Positions 11,270 to 23,388 of a DNA stretch of 64,000 bases are shown one piece after another. The DNA lies in the NCBI RefSeq assembly GCF_010389155.1, contig NC_057762.1, positions 30,192,055 through 30,256,054 of the forward strand. Reading direction: 5' to 3'. Source of the DNA: Erigeron canadensis (lineage: Eukaryota; Streptophyta; Magnoliopsida; Asterales; Asteraceae). Below the pieces are notes generated by a model. The model saw nothing but the letters and a program-made list of their open reading frames with translations. It was not told the DNA's origin and did no database searches. How positions within the stretch are numbered: position 1 is the stretch's first letter; each line of letters starts with the position of its first letter. A program made the translations under genes and the position numbers.

Positions 11270-12551
11270 TATCGAGGTAAAATTGGCATAAGTTTTCTTT
11301 ATATCTACGGTTTTTTAAATTGTACAATTTTTTTTATTTTACGATCTCGACAATTAAAATTTCAAGTATGATCTAAAATATGTGAAGCTTTGTATTTCTA
11401 AATGCTAGTGGTTTTATTAAAAAAGTTAATAATCTATTGTTGTTTAAAAAAAATCATATATCCAGGTAGAAGTTTGAAAGAAAAATTGCTTTGTACATCA
11501 TCAAATAAAATGTTAATTATCAAATTCACTTTTAGTGACTTAGTTTATGTCAGCTCTTTAGCCTATGTTTGGTTTGGTAGTATGTTGTTTTTGGCATGCC
11601 TTTTGAATTCCGAATTCAAGTTTATAATGATTCATTCATGAGCATCATGTCTTTGATTCTGTCATTCAAAAGCAACTGATATTTGTAAAACAAGATGGTT
11701 ATAGGTAAAGGCTTTTGAATTTTCAAACTTTAGCATATGATATTTTAAAACAAAGTTTATAATTCTAAAAGCATAAGGTTTGTTCGGGTCCTAAAGTTGC
11801 CAATAATAAGCTGGTGAAATAGTTTATATTCTTTAATTAACGATTTCAGATATATGCATAAAAAATATTGTATATTACCACTAACATTATAAAATGGGAG
11901 GTGTACAATTTTTTTTATACATCTATCATACTACTTCATAAATAAATAACTTGTATAATCTACTTTATAAGTTGTATATTGTGTTTGATATATGAAAAAA
12001 ATATATAAACCCCATTTTTTTATATTAGAAATAAAAACAAAAATAAGATGATTTTATGAGTCGAACGGAAGTCCGTTTTATCTGGGAAGCCGCCTCTGAT
12101 TTGTTTATTAAAATGTGACCATCAAACACTAATATAGTTGCCAAAAAAATATAAAATGGTGATGATATACTAACATATTGCTACCATCACAATCACGTTA
12201 ATTTTTTCCAAATAAATTTTTTTATATTTAATGAATTGTGTTAATCCATACATTAAAAATCTGACTTATTATGTTAGTTTAATTTGGTTATTACTCGTAA
12301 CATTTAACATAACTATTTAACGTTTAAGAGAAATGATGATGGTATATCAGTTTAAATTTTAGCCTAATCATTCCTTTTAATTTATACATTTTTCAAAATT
12401 TATCATGTGAAGTTGTGACTTGTGAGTTGTGAATATATAATTTTTTTTATATGTATACTATGAATAGGTTAATAAATTAAGAGAATTTATCATAATTTAG
12501 TGTTTTCAGTTGAGGTTTGGATCGATGAATAATTGAATAGCTTTATTATAA
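11270..12551. other. AT-rich intergenic DNA
   Basis: Several poly-T and AT stretches; two open frames of about 80 codons (near 11085-11327 and 11402-11641) have no recognisable product. I see no gene, RNA gene or intact mobile element here. Confidence 0.4.
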
Positions 12552-12866
12552 CTAGATTAATGCTTGTGCAATGCGACGACGATGGGGTAGTGATGGCGGA
12601 GGTGGTGGTGACGGTGGTGGAGGCGACAGTAGGGACGGTGATGGGGGCGACGATGGTGGTGAATGTAAAAGTTATTGATGTTAAAGGTAGTATTGTAGTT
12701 ATGTTAAGTGTTGGAGGATCTATACAGTAAATTATTTCATAAATGGTATTTTAGGTATATTAGATGAAGATATTTAAATTAGTGAATAAAGAAAAAGGAT
12801 ATTTGGTTTTTCAAAGACACAAAGTTTAAGGGAGAAAAAGTGGTTTATTTGATTAGATAATATAGA
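12552..12866 (-). mobile_element. Non-autonomous mini-Helitron (minus orientation)
   Basis: On the - strand it begins TCTATATTATCTAATCAAAT (right end at 12866) and ends CTAG (12555-12552), with A at 12551 and T at 12867 on the + strand, an A/T insertion site. The G-rich GACGACGATGG-type segment near the 3' end and the segment matching ATTCACTAATTTAAATATCT are shared with 10542-11015. The GTG-rich open frame 12533-12730 is an artefact of this repeat. Confidence 0.65.
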
Positions 12867-12989
12867 TAATTTCTATTTATACATACGGCGGTAAAATATG
12901 GTAGAATATCAAAAATTGTTAATTACTAATTATTAAATTGGTTCTATTCGAAAATAAAACTATAATGACAATTAAGATTTAAGAATAAG
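12867..12989. other. Short AT-rich spacer
   Basis: Nothing recognised between the mini-Helitron and the next MITE. Confidence 0.35.
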
Positions 12990-13129
12990 GGGAATGATAA
13001 ATATGTACATCAAGTTTTTGCCATCTACAACAAGCGTATATATTGTACTGCACAGTGTACAACTGTATAATGCATGCATGATGCATTGTTGTACATGACA
13101 AAATCTTGTTGTAGATCTATCACTCCCTT
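12990..13129. mobile_element. MITE-like inverted-repeat element
   Basis: The ends GGGAATGATAAATATGTACA and (reverse complement of the right) GGGAGTGATAGATCTACAAC are imperfect inverted repeats. Internal CATCTACAACAAG and CTTGTTGTAGAT are also complementary. The terminus resembles the 11155-11260 hairpin (GGGA..GAT..TGTACA). No target duplication was resolved. Confidence 0.4.
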
Positions 13130-13904
13130 TTGACTTCAAACATTTAAACATTTCCAAACTAAAAGGGCCTATGTTGACAAAATAGATAGTTGGTGGTGTT
13201 GATCGTCCAATCACAGAGGCTGATACGGTGGCAATATACACGACATGTCTCATGATCACACAATGCCATGTGTCCATGAGGTGCATCAATAGGATGATGA
13301 CTGGACTTGGGTGTATTGCATTCCATGGTGAAATAGAGATTTAAAAAAAAAAACAAATCAAAACAAAATCTTTATTGTATCGATCACAAAGTCCATACTA
13401 ATTACAAAATATGAAAGTCACAAAGTCCCCAGAAAAATAAACTTCTTCAGTATATCACAAATTCCACCAGGAATTTTACCCTCAAAATTTACAACCTTTA
13501 GTTAATGTGTTTTCCACTTAGGGTTTGTCGTAAAATAGATTGTTTAATACTTGAATGCAGTGGCGGAACATGAACTTTAATACTCGGAGGGCCAACGACA
13601 ATTAAAACATACAATATTTATTCATAAAGAAAAGCATATGCATAGCCACGTAGGTATTTAAACGAAATACAAGAAATAACAATAAAGCAAAAGAAATTAC
13701 AATTCAGCACGACAACCTTTAAAGGTTTTTAACTAATCAATTTAACTTGTTTGAGAAAAATATAAAGATAATTAATGAATTATATCTTAACAGTAATAGC
13801 AGATAATAAACTTAAAATGAGGTTAGGGACAATGAATAAAAACTAAACAACTAATGGGTTCAACTTAAAATTATAGTAAGTTGAAATCTATTATATATCA
13901 CACA
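13130..13904. other. AT-rich intergenic DNA
   Basis: No gene recognised. The - strand open frame 12972-13289 runs through the MITE and lacks any known motif. Confidence 0.4.
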
Positions 13905-14304
13905 CTAGCTAATAAACCCGGATTCAACCCGGGTATATTAATTAAAAAAAAATTTTAAATGTAAAGATAACTATATATGACATAATAAATAAATTAAAAT
14001 TTTTTAAAAAGAAAAACTATTAACATGCCACATAATATTTTTTCTAAAAATATACTAAATTAGTTAACATAATTTATATATATAAGTACCTATTGCATTA
14101 TTAAAAATAATAAAATACATTTTAAATTTAAATATAAATTTAAAATAAACATTTAATGGATTATTTATTTTTTAAAATGTTCAATAGTAAATATGACATC
14201 ATAAATAAATTAAAATCTTTTTAAGAAAAAACTATGAACATGCCACATAATATTTTTTCTAAAAATAGTTTTAAAAGACAATCCTTTTTTATTATATATA
14301 AAGA
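13905..14304 (-). mobile_element. 400-bp non-autonomous Helitron
   Basis: On the - strand it starts TCTTTATATATAATAAAAAA (right end 14304) and ends with the hairpin ACCCGGGTTGAATCCGGG, a short spacer and CTAG (13908-13905). A precedes and T follows on the + strand. The 3' hairpin plus CTAG is nearly the same as that of the large Helitron ending at 35058. An internal direct duplication of ~65 bases (about 13976-14055 and 14191-14270, containing ACATGCCACATAATATTTTT) suggests internal rearrangement. Confidence 0.75.
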
Positions 14305-14600
14305 TATATGAAAAACAATTAAAAACTAGAAAGATTAAATGAATTGGAGAATACATGAATATGTCCTGGAATAAATTGGGTGGATAAACAAATACTCGAA
14401 CTACTAGAAGAGATTTTTGGATAAGATTTAGTAAAAGTATAAGAAATTTCTTCAATTTTCATTTATCTAGGAAGGTCACCAACTAAAAATAAAACAATAC
14501 CCTTGGAAGATGATATATATTACGTTGTTAACCAAAAAGTTTGGGATGACCACGACCCTCCCTGGTCCTTAACATGTTCCACCCATGCTTGAATGTGCTT
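14305..14600. other. AT-rich spacer
   Basis: No gene or element recognised. Confidence 0.35.
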
Positions 14601-14604
14601 TGTG

Positions 14605-14870
14605 ATCGATATAGTCGTTGGGTTGATACCTTAGTGACACAACAAGCTCTTTAATGAAGGCTTATTCTTGAGAGACCCAAGTTCAAGAACGAAAAAAGCA
14701 AGAGTAATACTTATATTAATCGTCGTGTCTTCGGGCGGATTAACAGAAGATTTTTCGTCTCTTAAGGTATTGGGTGAGAAGGCTTTTTAGTGTGGACCAG
14801 ATTAAGACAACATAATCTAACCCCTCGTTGTGATGTTCGACGCACACATATAAAAAAAAAGGTTGCAACT
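14605..14870 (+). mobile_element. SINE-like element
   Basis: An A-box-like segment (GATACCTTAGTGACACAAC) is followed about 40 bases later by a B-box-like segment (CCAAGTTCAAGAAC) and ends in an A-rich tract near 14851-14860. This arrangement fits a tRNA-derived SINE. Ends were not proven. Confidence 0.35.
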
Positions 14871-16291
14871 TTATAAGATTATAAGTATACTTGTGTATAA
14901 AGACAAAATATTTATTTAAGAGTTCAGTATTGTTTAAGAAGTAAGGAAATACTTCACAATTATGAGTTCCAACACCATTTGTAATAATGTATGAGAAAAA
15001 TTGAGATATAAATAGTTTTTTTCCTACAGTAAATATATAAAGATAATGCTTTTGAGTTTTTCATAAGATAAAAAATACTATGCGACCCTACAAGCAATAA
15101 AGATCAAACATTTGATATTGTTATATAGATATCCAAGCCTTGAATTATTTAGAAGGTAAGATAAAACAAATCGTAATAACTAAAACTAAATAAGTGTATA
15201 CTATGATGATAAATATTTTAGTTGTATATTGTATGATGTCATTACGCAAATGTGAACCATTAATATCAATTTGCATTATTACCAAGTGATTCATAAGATG
15301 AAAGCTTGAATAACAATTAATGAAACATCGACACTTTTGCTTTGGCAGCCGACAACATTAACCTAAATTTATTCCAATTATAATAACAACAATAAATAGT
15401 AATAGTTACAACATTAAAGTTTAATCTATACTTATTGTTATATTAAATTAAAGTTAAAGAAAATAAAGGGAGAAAAACTATTCAGCAACTTACCAATATC
15501 GCGGTGGCTATTGTGTCTTACATAGTTACATATGCCATAATTTTGGTCAGAGTTGCAATACAAAGTTTGTGGTTCCAAATTGAAGGTTTTTTAGATCTAA
15601 AAAATGGTGTATTATAAAGGTTAAATTACTACTCGTATTTATTGTGTTCTTTTAGCACATATAAAATAAATATTTACACCTTAAAATCCTTATGTGTATA
15701 TATATGGTTAGCTTGTATCTTCATATATAACATAAAATATTAATTTTTGGTTGGCAATTAGGGTTGATACTTACACTGAAAATATTCATCCATTCAAAGA
15801 AATGTAAATAAATTGACAAATTTGCCATCATTTATCAATCTTAATATATACCGGGTATTTACTTGGGTGTCTTTGATGATTGAGGAACAAAAGCATGGCT
15901 ATCGCCAAGACAATCGGTAGACCACAATCGAGACATGTACGTCATTAAATAATCCACCATTCCACACTTGATTTGTTTTCAATTACATAACAATCCCTAG
16001 CCTTCACCTCCTAATTTGATTTAATTTAATTTAACTCACCTCCATCTCGGTCCTACAGACAAAAATAATGACGGACGAGATTAGGAGTAAACCCAGTAAA
16101 ACAATCTCACTCTAATAAAGGATTGGGTTAATACTTATACCCGTGAGTGTAGTTAGTCAGGATAGGCATCATACCTATAAAATTCAGAAGCTTATATAGG
16201 CATTACTGAAGCTCTTTTCAATTTTCCCCATTTTCCCATTGAAATCATATGTGACAATTCTCATTTCATACAAATGCTTTACCCTAACTTG
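14871..16291. other. AT-rich intergenic DNA
   Basis: No coding or RNA gene recognised. Bases 16287-16291 (ACTTG) are the left copy of the solo-LTR target duplication. Confidence 0.4.
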
Positions 16292-19074
16292 TGTAACATC
16301 CTAAACTTTTTTATTCTTGACTTTGGCTTTGACCGTTAGTTGACTATGACAACGTGAGTTGCTTAAATGCTTAGGTAATTAACTATTGAAGCTTGGATAA
16401 TAAATGTGATGCTTTAATTAGTTATTAAAGATCATATTGTGTTATTTTAGTTGTTGGTTAAAAATTAGAGTGCTTGCTCGGTCGTTTAAGTTTCCGGTTC
16501 GTTAGTTTGAGCCTTAACGGTCGTTATATTTAAGTTAGGGGCACTTTGGTAATTGTGAAAGGGGGTGGACGGTTTTGAGGGGGATTAGGCAGCCCTAATG
16601 AAGCCCTAATCCCTAATTTTTCCAGGATTAAGTGTGTGTAATTGAAGGTGTGCCTCCCTTTGCCTTCCTTGCTCAATTCCTTTGATTTCGGGTCTATTCG
16701 GAGCGATCTAGGGCTTGATTTTGATTCCATAATCATCCATAAAGGTAATAACTGAAATCCTTATTGATTGTTGATCACATTCATCTATTCAACTCGTTCA
16801 AACTTGGTCTTGATTAATTTGAATATGTTTCGTTGTTAGAATCAATGAATTCAGGTCGATTTGTGATCGTTTGGTGCTAGAACTCGAATCTTTAATCATC
16901 CATTAAGGTATTGATCGAAATATATGTTCAATATAATTCAACTTAATCCTATTCATTCGTTCATATCTGGATTTTTTGATTCGTGGTTGATTAAATACGT
17001 TTTATTGATAAAATCGGTAATTTCGGCTCGTTCGGTAACCCTTATTTCGATCAATTGAGGTTTAGCGGTTCCCTACATGTATGAACGTGATATTGATGAT
17101 ATTTTGATGACATTATGTGTTTCATATGAGTGTCAAATCAAGTCTTGATCATAGGAGGCGAAATCAATTGAGATTATTGAATGATGGATTGGAATCAATT
17201 TTAAGTGTATATGATTTCTGGAAATGGTTTGAATTGTTGAAGATGTTGGATGTTGGATGTTGGATGTTGAATTAGGTTTCAAAACAAAAGGCTTTTGAAA
17301 GTCTGAAATTTTAGTCATTGTCCAAAACTCATATCTTCTTCATAAGAATCAGTTAGAAGATGAATATTTCTTTTTTGAAAAGCTATTTGTGTTCTATTAA
17401 TTTGATATGAACAAAGTTTTTTTTGATTTTGCCCATAAATGGGCGAAAAATATTGATTTCCAAAAGTAGTCGGATTTCAGACGAATTCTGCAGGCCTGTT
17501 TTGCAAAGTCATAACTTATTCATTAAATCTTTTCAAGAATCAAATCTTATATTTCTGAAAAGGTATTTGAGTCCTTTACATTTGTTAAGAACTAAGTTTT
17601 GTCTCATTTGATCTCCTTGTATGCCATAAGTTCTCTGCAAGTGAAGGGTGCAAATCTGGAACTCAATATCGGTGACACCATTAATGGTCTCGGTGATATC
17701 ATGCATTAGAAGGGTCCAAAGTGCGTTTAAGTGTCTAGTTAACTTACATACTGATCCTATATTCATTCTAGGTTGCCAAGAGTACGTAACAAGCTCGATA
17801 AAGTCATTTGTAGGTTGTCGTGAGCTCCATTGAGGTAAGATAACTACCTTTTGACACGACGAACACAACAAGAACTTATATTGCATAATTAACGATGGTT
17901 AAAGCCCTTTCATACGCTTGTTAAGTTATGGGAGCTTTGGGAGGTCTTATGGTTGGTTTTATGCATGTTATGCCTTAGTTAACTTTAGTTATTAAAGTAA
18001 TGTATGCTTTAGCTTATGGAGATTGACATGTTTGACTCGATTGCTTACGATTGATATATTGTTATGTTTTGTTTGGTTGATTGAGATTGTGATTGTATCT
18101 ATACATGTAGTACATTAGACTCATGTATGATTGCCATGATTCACGATTGCACGATAGGGACCCTAAAATATTGAGATTGAAAAGATTGATAAAATATACG
18201 ATTGACAAACTCGAGTATAAACTTAGGGTTGAAAAGTGTTAAGCTTAAGCCATGCTAGTCCGGGGAGGGGCTGGTGTGCTACGGTTGGTCGGATGGGGTA
18301 GTCATGATGCCCCTTACAACATGGTCACGATTGCTTGAGTTTGCCGGGTGGTTAGGACCGATCACCATGCTTTGCTAAATGGCTTGCTCTTGGATTTGGT
18401 TATGCCTATCATTAACGACGCCGATGGACCCCGAAAGAATTACCCATCATGTCGGGTGCAAGGTTCCTTGAAATGTCGAATGACCGCCTATGCACAACCC
18501 ATGATTAATTTACTTATGTGATGCAAGTCACTACTTCATGATTGAAAATGGCATAACCTATGATTGATGATTGAAATTGAAAATGAGATTGATAATGATG
18601 ATTGATGAGATGATTGAGGTTGCTAGGCACATATGGGAATGATATCATCCTATTGTGTTATTCGATTGATATGTGATGATGATTGATATATGATTTACAT
18701 GTGATAACGGTTGCTATATGGTTGACATGCGTATGATATTTATAAGATTGATTTAATTGACAACCTTTTTATACAACATGTGGTTATCTTACTCGGCTTT
18801 TTAAGCTGACACTTGTTTTGATGAAAATGTTGTGTCTCCTCAGGTTAATCATTGAAGCTTGCTTAGAGTGAGACATGGGTAGATGATTGCTATGACAAAG
18901 ACTTATTGTTGCCATAGTTTTGCCTCATTTACTTAGACATTTCTTTATTAAGTCGATTAAGACTTTATTGTCATTTGGTTGTTTATGGGGTTACTTAAGG
19001 GACCTTTCCGCATTAAATGATTGTTTTATTTTCAAAATTTTGAAATCCATATTTTTATAACGTTGGGTGTTACA
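16292..19074. mobile_element. Solo LTR of a large LTR retrotransposon
   Basis: The segment starts TGTAACATCC and ends GGGTGTTACA, a TG..CA pair in longer inverted termini. It is flanked by the same 5 bases ACTTG at 16287-16291 and 19075-19079. It is 2783 bases, has no gag/pol frames, and no second copy flanks an internal region, so it is a solo LTR left by LTR-LTR recombination. LTRs of 2-4 kb suggest a Ty3/gypsy chromovirus or related lineage, but the lineage is inference. A short GATGTTG tandem repeat is at about 17238-17270. Confidence 0.8.
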
Positions 19075-19079
19075 ACTTG

Positions 19080-19640
19080 ATCCCGTAGAAGTATGGCTAC
19101 AACAACGTCTTTGTTTTCTTCGCATGTTTGATGTGTGGATTTTAGGTAATGGAATTCTGTGGATAAATAAAAAGTGAAAGTGTAAAAATCAGCCCCCGTA
19201 AATATCTTAGGCTACACGTCAAACTCGATCATTTGATAAAAATTAAAATCAATCAAATGTGATAATACAAAATTAACAACAAATTAAAAAACAAATACAT
19301 ATATGTTATGCAGATATAGTTTTATTTATTATATTTTTTAAATAGCAAACTCAAGCCCCCCGAAACTCAAGCCAACTATTTGTTGCAACGAAACACTAGA
19401 CAAATTCACTAGGGTTGTGTCTTTAAAGACTCGAACCTACAATGAGATATTCGAGCGTGTAAATGTGAGGTAATGAAAGGCACTGAAAACACTCTGATAT
19501 CAGACTAGTAATCGAAAGGCCAAAGGCGTCCAATGTAGATAACCTATCAATTGGTGTGCTAGCTTACATTGTGACATGTTAGCATGCTCTAACAAACTGA
19601 ATGCAAATATTGCATTAGATGCTAAAAAAGTAAGTAAGTA
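19080..19640. other. Intergenic DNA
   Basis: No gene seen between the solo LTR and the SINE-like copy; the AAACTCAAGCC-type repeats near 19350-19380 are minor. Confidence 0.35.
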
Positions 19641-19872
19641 ACTCCCAATGTCATCTTCCACGGGTTTTGGGTCCCAATACCGTCTTAGACGGTGTATGGG
19701 GAGGTTGAGATGTAGACAGCATTACCCCTACCAAAGGTAAAGAGGATGCTTCCACGTTTTACCATAGGTAGATAGGCCCTCCAGCCTTGCTGGGCATGAG
19801 GATCGAACCCTTGACCTCTGTCTTCAGAGACAAGGGCTCCAACCAATGATCCAACCCAGTTAGTTTAACATT
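19640..19872 (-). mobile_element. SINE (family with 'GTCTACATCTCAACCTCCCC' body)
   Basis: Read on the - strand: an A-box-like ACTGGGTTGGATCATTGGTT, a B-box GGGTTCGATCCTCATGCC, then a body with GGTAGGGGTAATGCTGTCTA and CATCTCAACCTCCCCATACA. The same layout and body motifs recur on the + strand at 50640-50780 and 63560-63740, so this is a dispersed tRNA-derived SINE family. Confidence 0.6.
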
Positions 19873-20380
19873 AGATGCTAAAATCCCTAAAAAAAAAGTC
19901 AAGAACAAATCATTAGTCTTGTTGAGTGTACAATTTGAGAATATTACGTTATATCTAGTCATTAATTTTACCAAGTTGGAAAATATTACATGATAGAGAA
20001 ATCATAAAAATAAGTAACCCGGAAATCTTAGAAATATTTACATAAGCCATTCAATTTTTCCCGGATTTAATAAAATCATCGTAATTTATACTCGTGTTTG
20101 AATGAAAGTTTATTAATACCAATACCATCTAGCGTTATTAATACAAATACTATCCATGAAAAAAGTCGCGAGTAAACCACTACAATAAGAAAAAAAATGG
20201 TTCAACCTTTAACTATTAAAATTCTTTTAAAAACCCAACAAATCATGAGCCGTTTTGGTTTTAGAATGTATAAAAATTTGGTAGAATGGAATTTTTTAAG
20301 AAAAAAAAAATCTTAAAAAATTGTGTTACGAGAAAAATAAAGACATGGATTTTTCTAGAATGAGTTTTGTTTAGTATTTG
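19873..20380. other. SR34a upstream flank
   Basis: AT-rich DNA with a poly-A tract near 20302-20311. No gene. The promoter of SR34a probably extends into it. Confidence 0.4.
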
Positions 20381-20395
20381 GGAAGGCAATGTTGT

Positions 20396-20430
20396 GTGTC
20401 CAACCCAAAACATATGAATAGGCCCAACCC
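20396..20430 (+). promoter_or_regulatory. Site II-like GGCCCA element upstream of SR34a
   Basis: CCAACCCAAAAC and GGCCCAACCC (about 20420-20430) are TGGGCC/TGGGTT-type 'site II' motifs, which in plants mark promoters of housekeeping genes. They lie roughly 140 bases before the leader-intron donor at 20573. Inference from motif and place only. Confidence 0.35.
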
Positions 20431-20572
20431 AAAAACACAAACACCCTTATATTTCATTTCCAAACCCAAAATAAAAATCCCACACAAACAGATTAACCTC
20501 ACTCAAGCCAAGCCGAAAAGGGGGAACGAGCGAAAACGAGCAGGCGAAATCTTAATTCTTCTTCACCTTCAG

Positions 20573-23355
20573 GTATTGTAATCTTTTTTTCTATCAATTA
20601 TAATATAATAATAAATAATGATAATTACAGATATAAATAAATTGTTAGTTTTATTATTTATTAGGTTTAGTATATCTATATAGAAACCCTAGGTCTAGCT
20701 GCAGCGATTTACTATATCTTTATTTTTCTTAATCAATTATTAATTACCTTTATTTATTAATATTTTTAATTTGCTAATCTGTTATTTTTTATTTTCTGTA
20801 TATGTGTGTATATATATATTTGCATATTATACAATCTAATTTTTTTTTGTGTGTGTGTACGTGTAAGTTATCAAAGGATTGTTTCGTTCCGGTTTTAGTT
20901 ATTAAAAATTTGTTAGATCTAATAGTTATGTACAATTAAGCTCAGTCCGTTAGCTCCGGTGGTTTGTGGAGGCTCTGTTGTTTATTATTGTTGCTTTCGG
21001 AAGTCTTGGGGCGGTTTTTGTCGATTAGCTTATATTCTTATGTATCGTGGGTTGTAGTATGTGTTAATTTTATGATATTATATACGGGGTCTCATCCGAT
21101 ACTTGAAATTAATGATTGGAGCTGGGATTGGAATATACATGTATCAGATATATAGTGTATGTACTAGATTTTAGACCCGTGTCCAACACTGGACATGAGT
21201 TTACGATATTAACAATATTAGATTCTCATACATTTAAATCATAGAAGCTTATAACTTTAAAGATGTACGGTTCTAAGTGTTATATATTATAAGTTTTAGT
21301 ACAATAATCATAGGTCTGTTACTGTCATTATTAGCTGAGACATATTGATGGAACTGTTTGGCGTAGTCATTCCACAACGCACATGTTATAATAAATTCTT
21401 TATTATAGAATATTTTGAACCAAGTTGTACTCATAATGTGATATTATTATGAAAGATAATTAAGAATTAAAATATAAACATATTATAATCATGTGACATT
21501 CAACTATATGTATATGATCATGATGCGGACCCATAACACGGATATGTTTATTTTCAATCACATGTCATATGATAATTAGATAACAATTAGGATTGTTTTT
21601 ATAGTTTTTTGATAACAATTAGGACTCTTTATCTGAGTGACAACGGTAACTTTAAACATTATTATGCAAAACTAATATATAAAAAAGCAGAAAATTATGT
21701 ACCTTTTTTGATTAGAGATCGTATGAATTTTGAATAGAGTTCATATTGATTTGGATTTAGTATTTAAGTAACTCTCTGTTATAAATCGTGTTTTGTTATG
21801 TGATCGTCCCATTTCCGTGAAAACTAAATATTAAAATTTATAATTTATAAAAATCTAATCTAATATTTGTTAATAAGTCATTACGTGTTGAAAAAAAAAT
21901 TTATAGACAATATTTCGTATGTTGAAACTTTTTTAACTAATTAAATGATTGTAACTTTTAAAAATTCTGTCATGGCAAAAAATAAATATAAATTAAGTAT
22001 TCAGGGCTAAAAAGGGTAAATTATCGATGGAAAACAAAAAAATATAAATTAAGAAGATTTTTTCTACAATTTAATATAAATACTAATATAATAATATATT
22101 AGGATAATGATTATTGTGATTTTTAATTTGTAGTTTATCTAAATGATGACATAAGCGAAAATCAATTTTATGGAATTGAACGATTTGATTGGTTAATAAG
22201 TCATTAGTTCAACTGTCTTATAGTATATATTAAGATCTCTGTTTGTCTGTTGTTAGACATTATATGTAAAAGTTAACGTCTTTCATATAAAGACTTGTCA
22301 TTTTTGGAAGCCGGGTTTATATTAAAGTAGTCATCTCTGGTTATGAGTTATGACTTAAATATTACGCAAAAAGTATGGCAGTATTTTACGTGGAAAAAGT
22401 CACCTGTATCAGTCGATCTTGATATATGATGGATTTAAAGGTTTTTCCAAGTGCGATCTTTTACCTTTTATTCAAGATGTAGAATTCATATGCATGCTGG
22501 TTTAGAAATGCATGACGCATTAGTACTTCATTATTATTTGTTTAATTTGAGGACTGCTTTTAAGTTGTTCGTCCTTGAAGCTTCCAGGAAAGAATCAAAA
22601 GGTGAGAGAGAAGTATATTTAATTTTTTACCTAAATGAAACACATAATTACCTGGACTAGAACTTGTTGCATATTTAGAGTTGAAAGACATGTTATCTTT
22701 TCTTTCTTTCAAGTTATGATAAGCTCACATGAGTTTATGTTCAATTAACTTAAAGCATTATACCAAGGGATCTTAAACCAAATCAGGTTGGATTTTGTGC
22801 AACATGGTTAAAGAAATTCATGTAAGGTTAATGCATTAATTCATGGTAATTTTACATCATCTTATGACTGAGATGCTTTGTTTATGATAGATGTCAAGCG
22901 CTTGGACAAATATGAGCTATGGATTCATACTTAGGGATGTAATTGGGGATTAGGAGAATAAAAAGTTTGGATGAGTTATGTAATTATAGCTGGAGGTTTT
23001 GCTAACACTCCGAGAACTGACTATGCACAAAAATAGAGCGTTGAGGACCCCTAATTTTATTTTACGAAAATGTCTGTGGAGCATATTGGCTTTTTTGAGC
23101 AATTTAGAGGATGGGGGGAATTGTATTTCTATTATTATAGCTTTGGAGCATTTTGGATTGCATGAGCATTGGAGCTTGTGGAGCACCGCTCATCATGAGG
23201 AGTGCTCTCTTGGTTTGCTTCATTGTTTTTGATTTAATTCAGTTTTTTTAATTGTTAGATACCACATTCCGGTGAAAAGATGTATGAAGTAATTTAGATA
23301 AAAAAGTATCACGTTATAATTTCCTTGATTTCTGATTTGTTTTCTTTTGTTGCAG
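20573..23355 (+). other. Long 5'-UTR intron of SR34a
   Basis: A donor CAG|GTATTG (exon end 20572) follows a leader of GAACGAGCG..TTCACCTTCAG type. The acceptor TTTGTTGCAG ends at 23355, 33 bases before the ATG. The 2783-base intron contains a complete Helitron (21164-22235). Long leader introns are usual for SR-protein genes. Transcript evidence would be decisive. Confidence 0.55.
21164..22235 (-). mobile_element. 1.07-kb non-autonomous Helitron inside the SR34a leader intron
   Basis: On the - strand it starts TCTTAATATATACTATAAGA (right end 22235) and ends with the hairpin CATGTCCAGTGTTGGACACG, a short spacer and CTAG (21167-21164). The flanking bases are A (21163) and T (22236). It has no RepHel frames. 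The 3' hairpin differs from that of the other Helitrons here, so it is a separate family. Confidence 0.75.
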
Positions 23356-23388
23356 TTGCTGGTTGGAGCTGTTCTTTTGGAACTGAAA

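Noticed and set aside
12533..12730. GTG-rich open frame of 65 codons
   Set aside because: It lies inside the mini-Helitron and its repetitive valine coding reflects the element's GGTGG repeats, not a protein.
19790..19872. Possible tRNA gene on the - strand
   Set aside because: A and B boxes are present but acceptor and anticodon stems do not pair; the same layout recurs as SINE copies.
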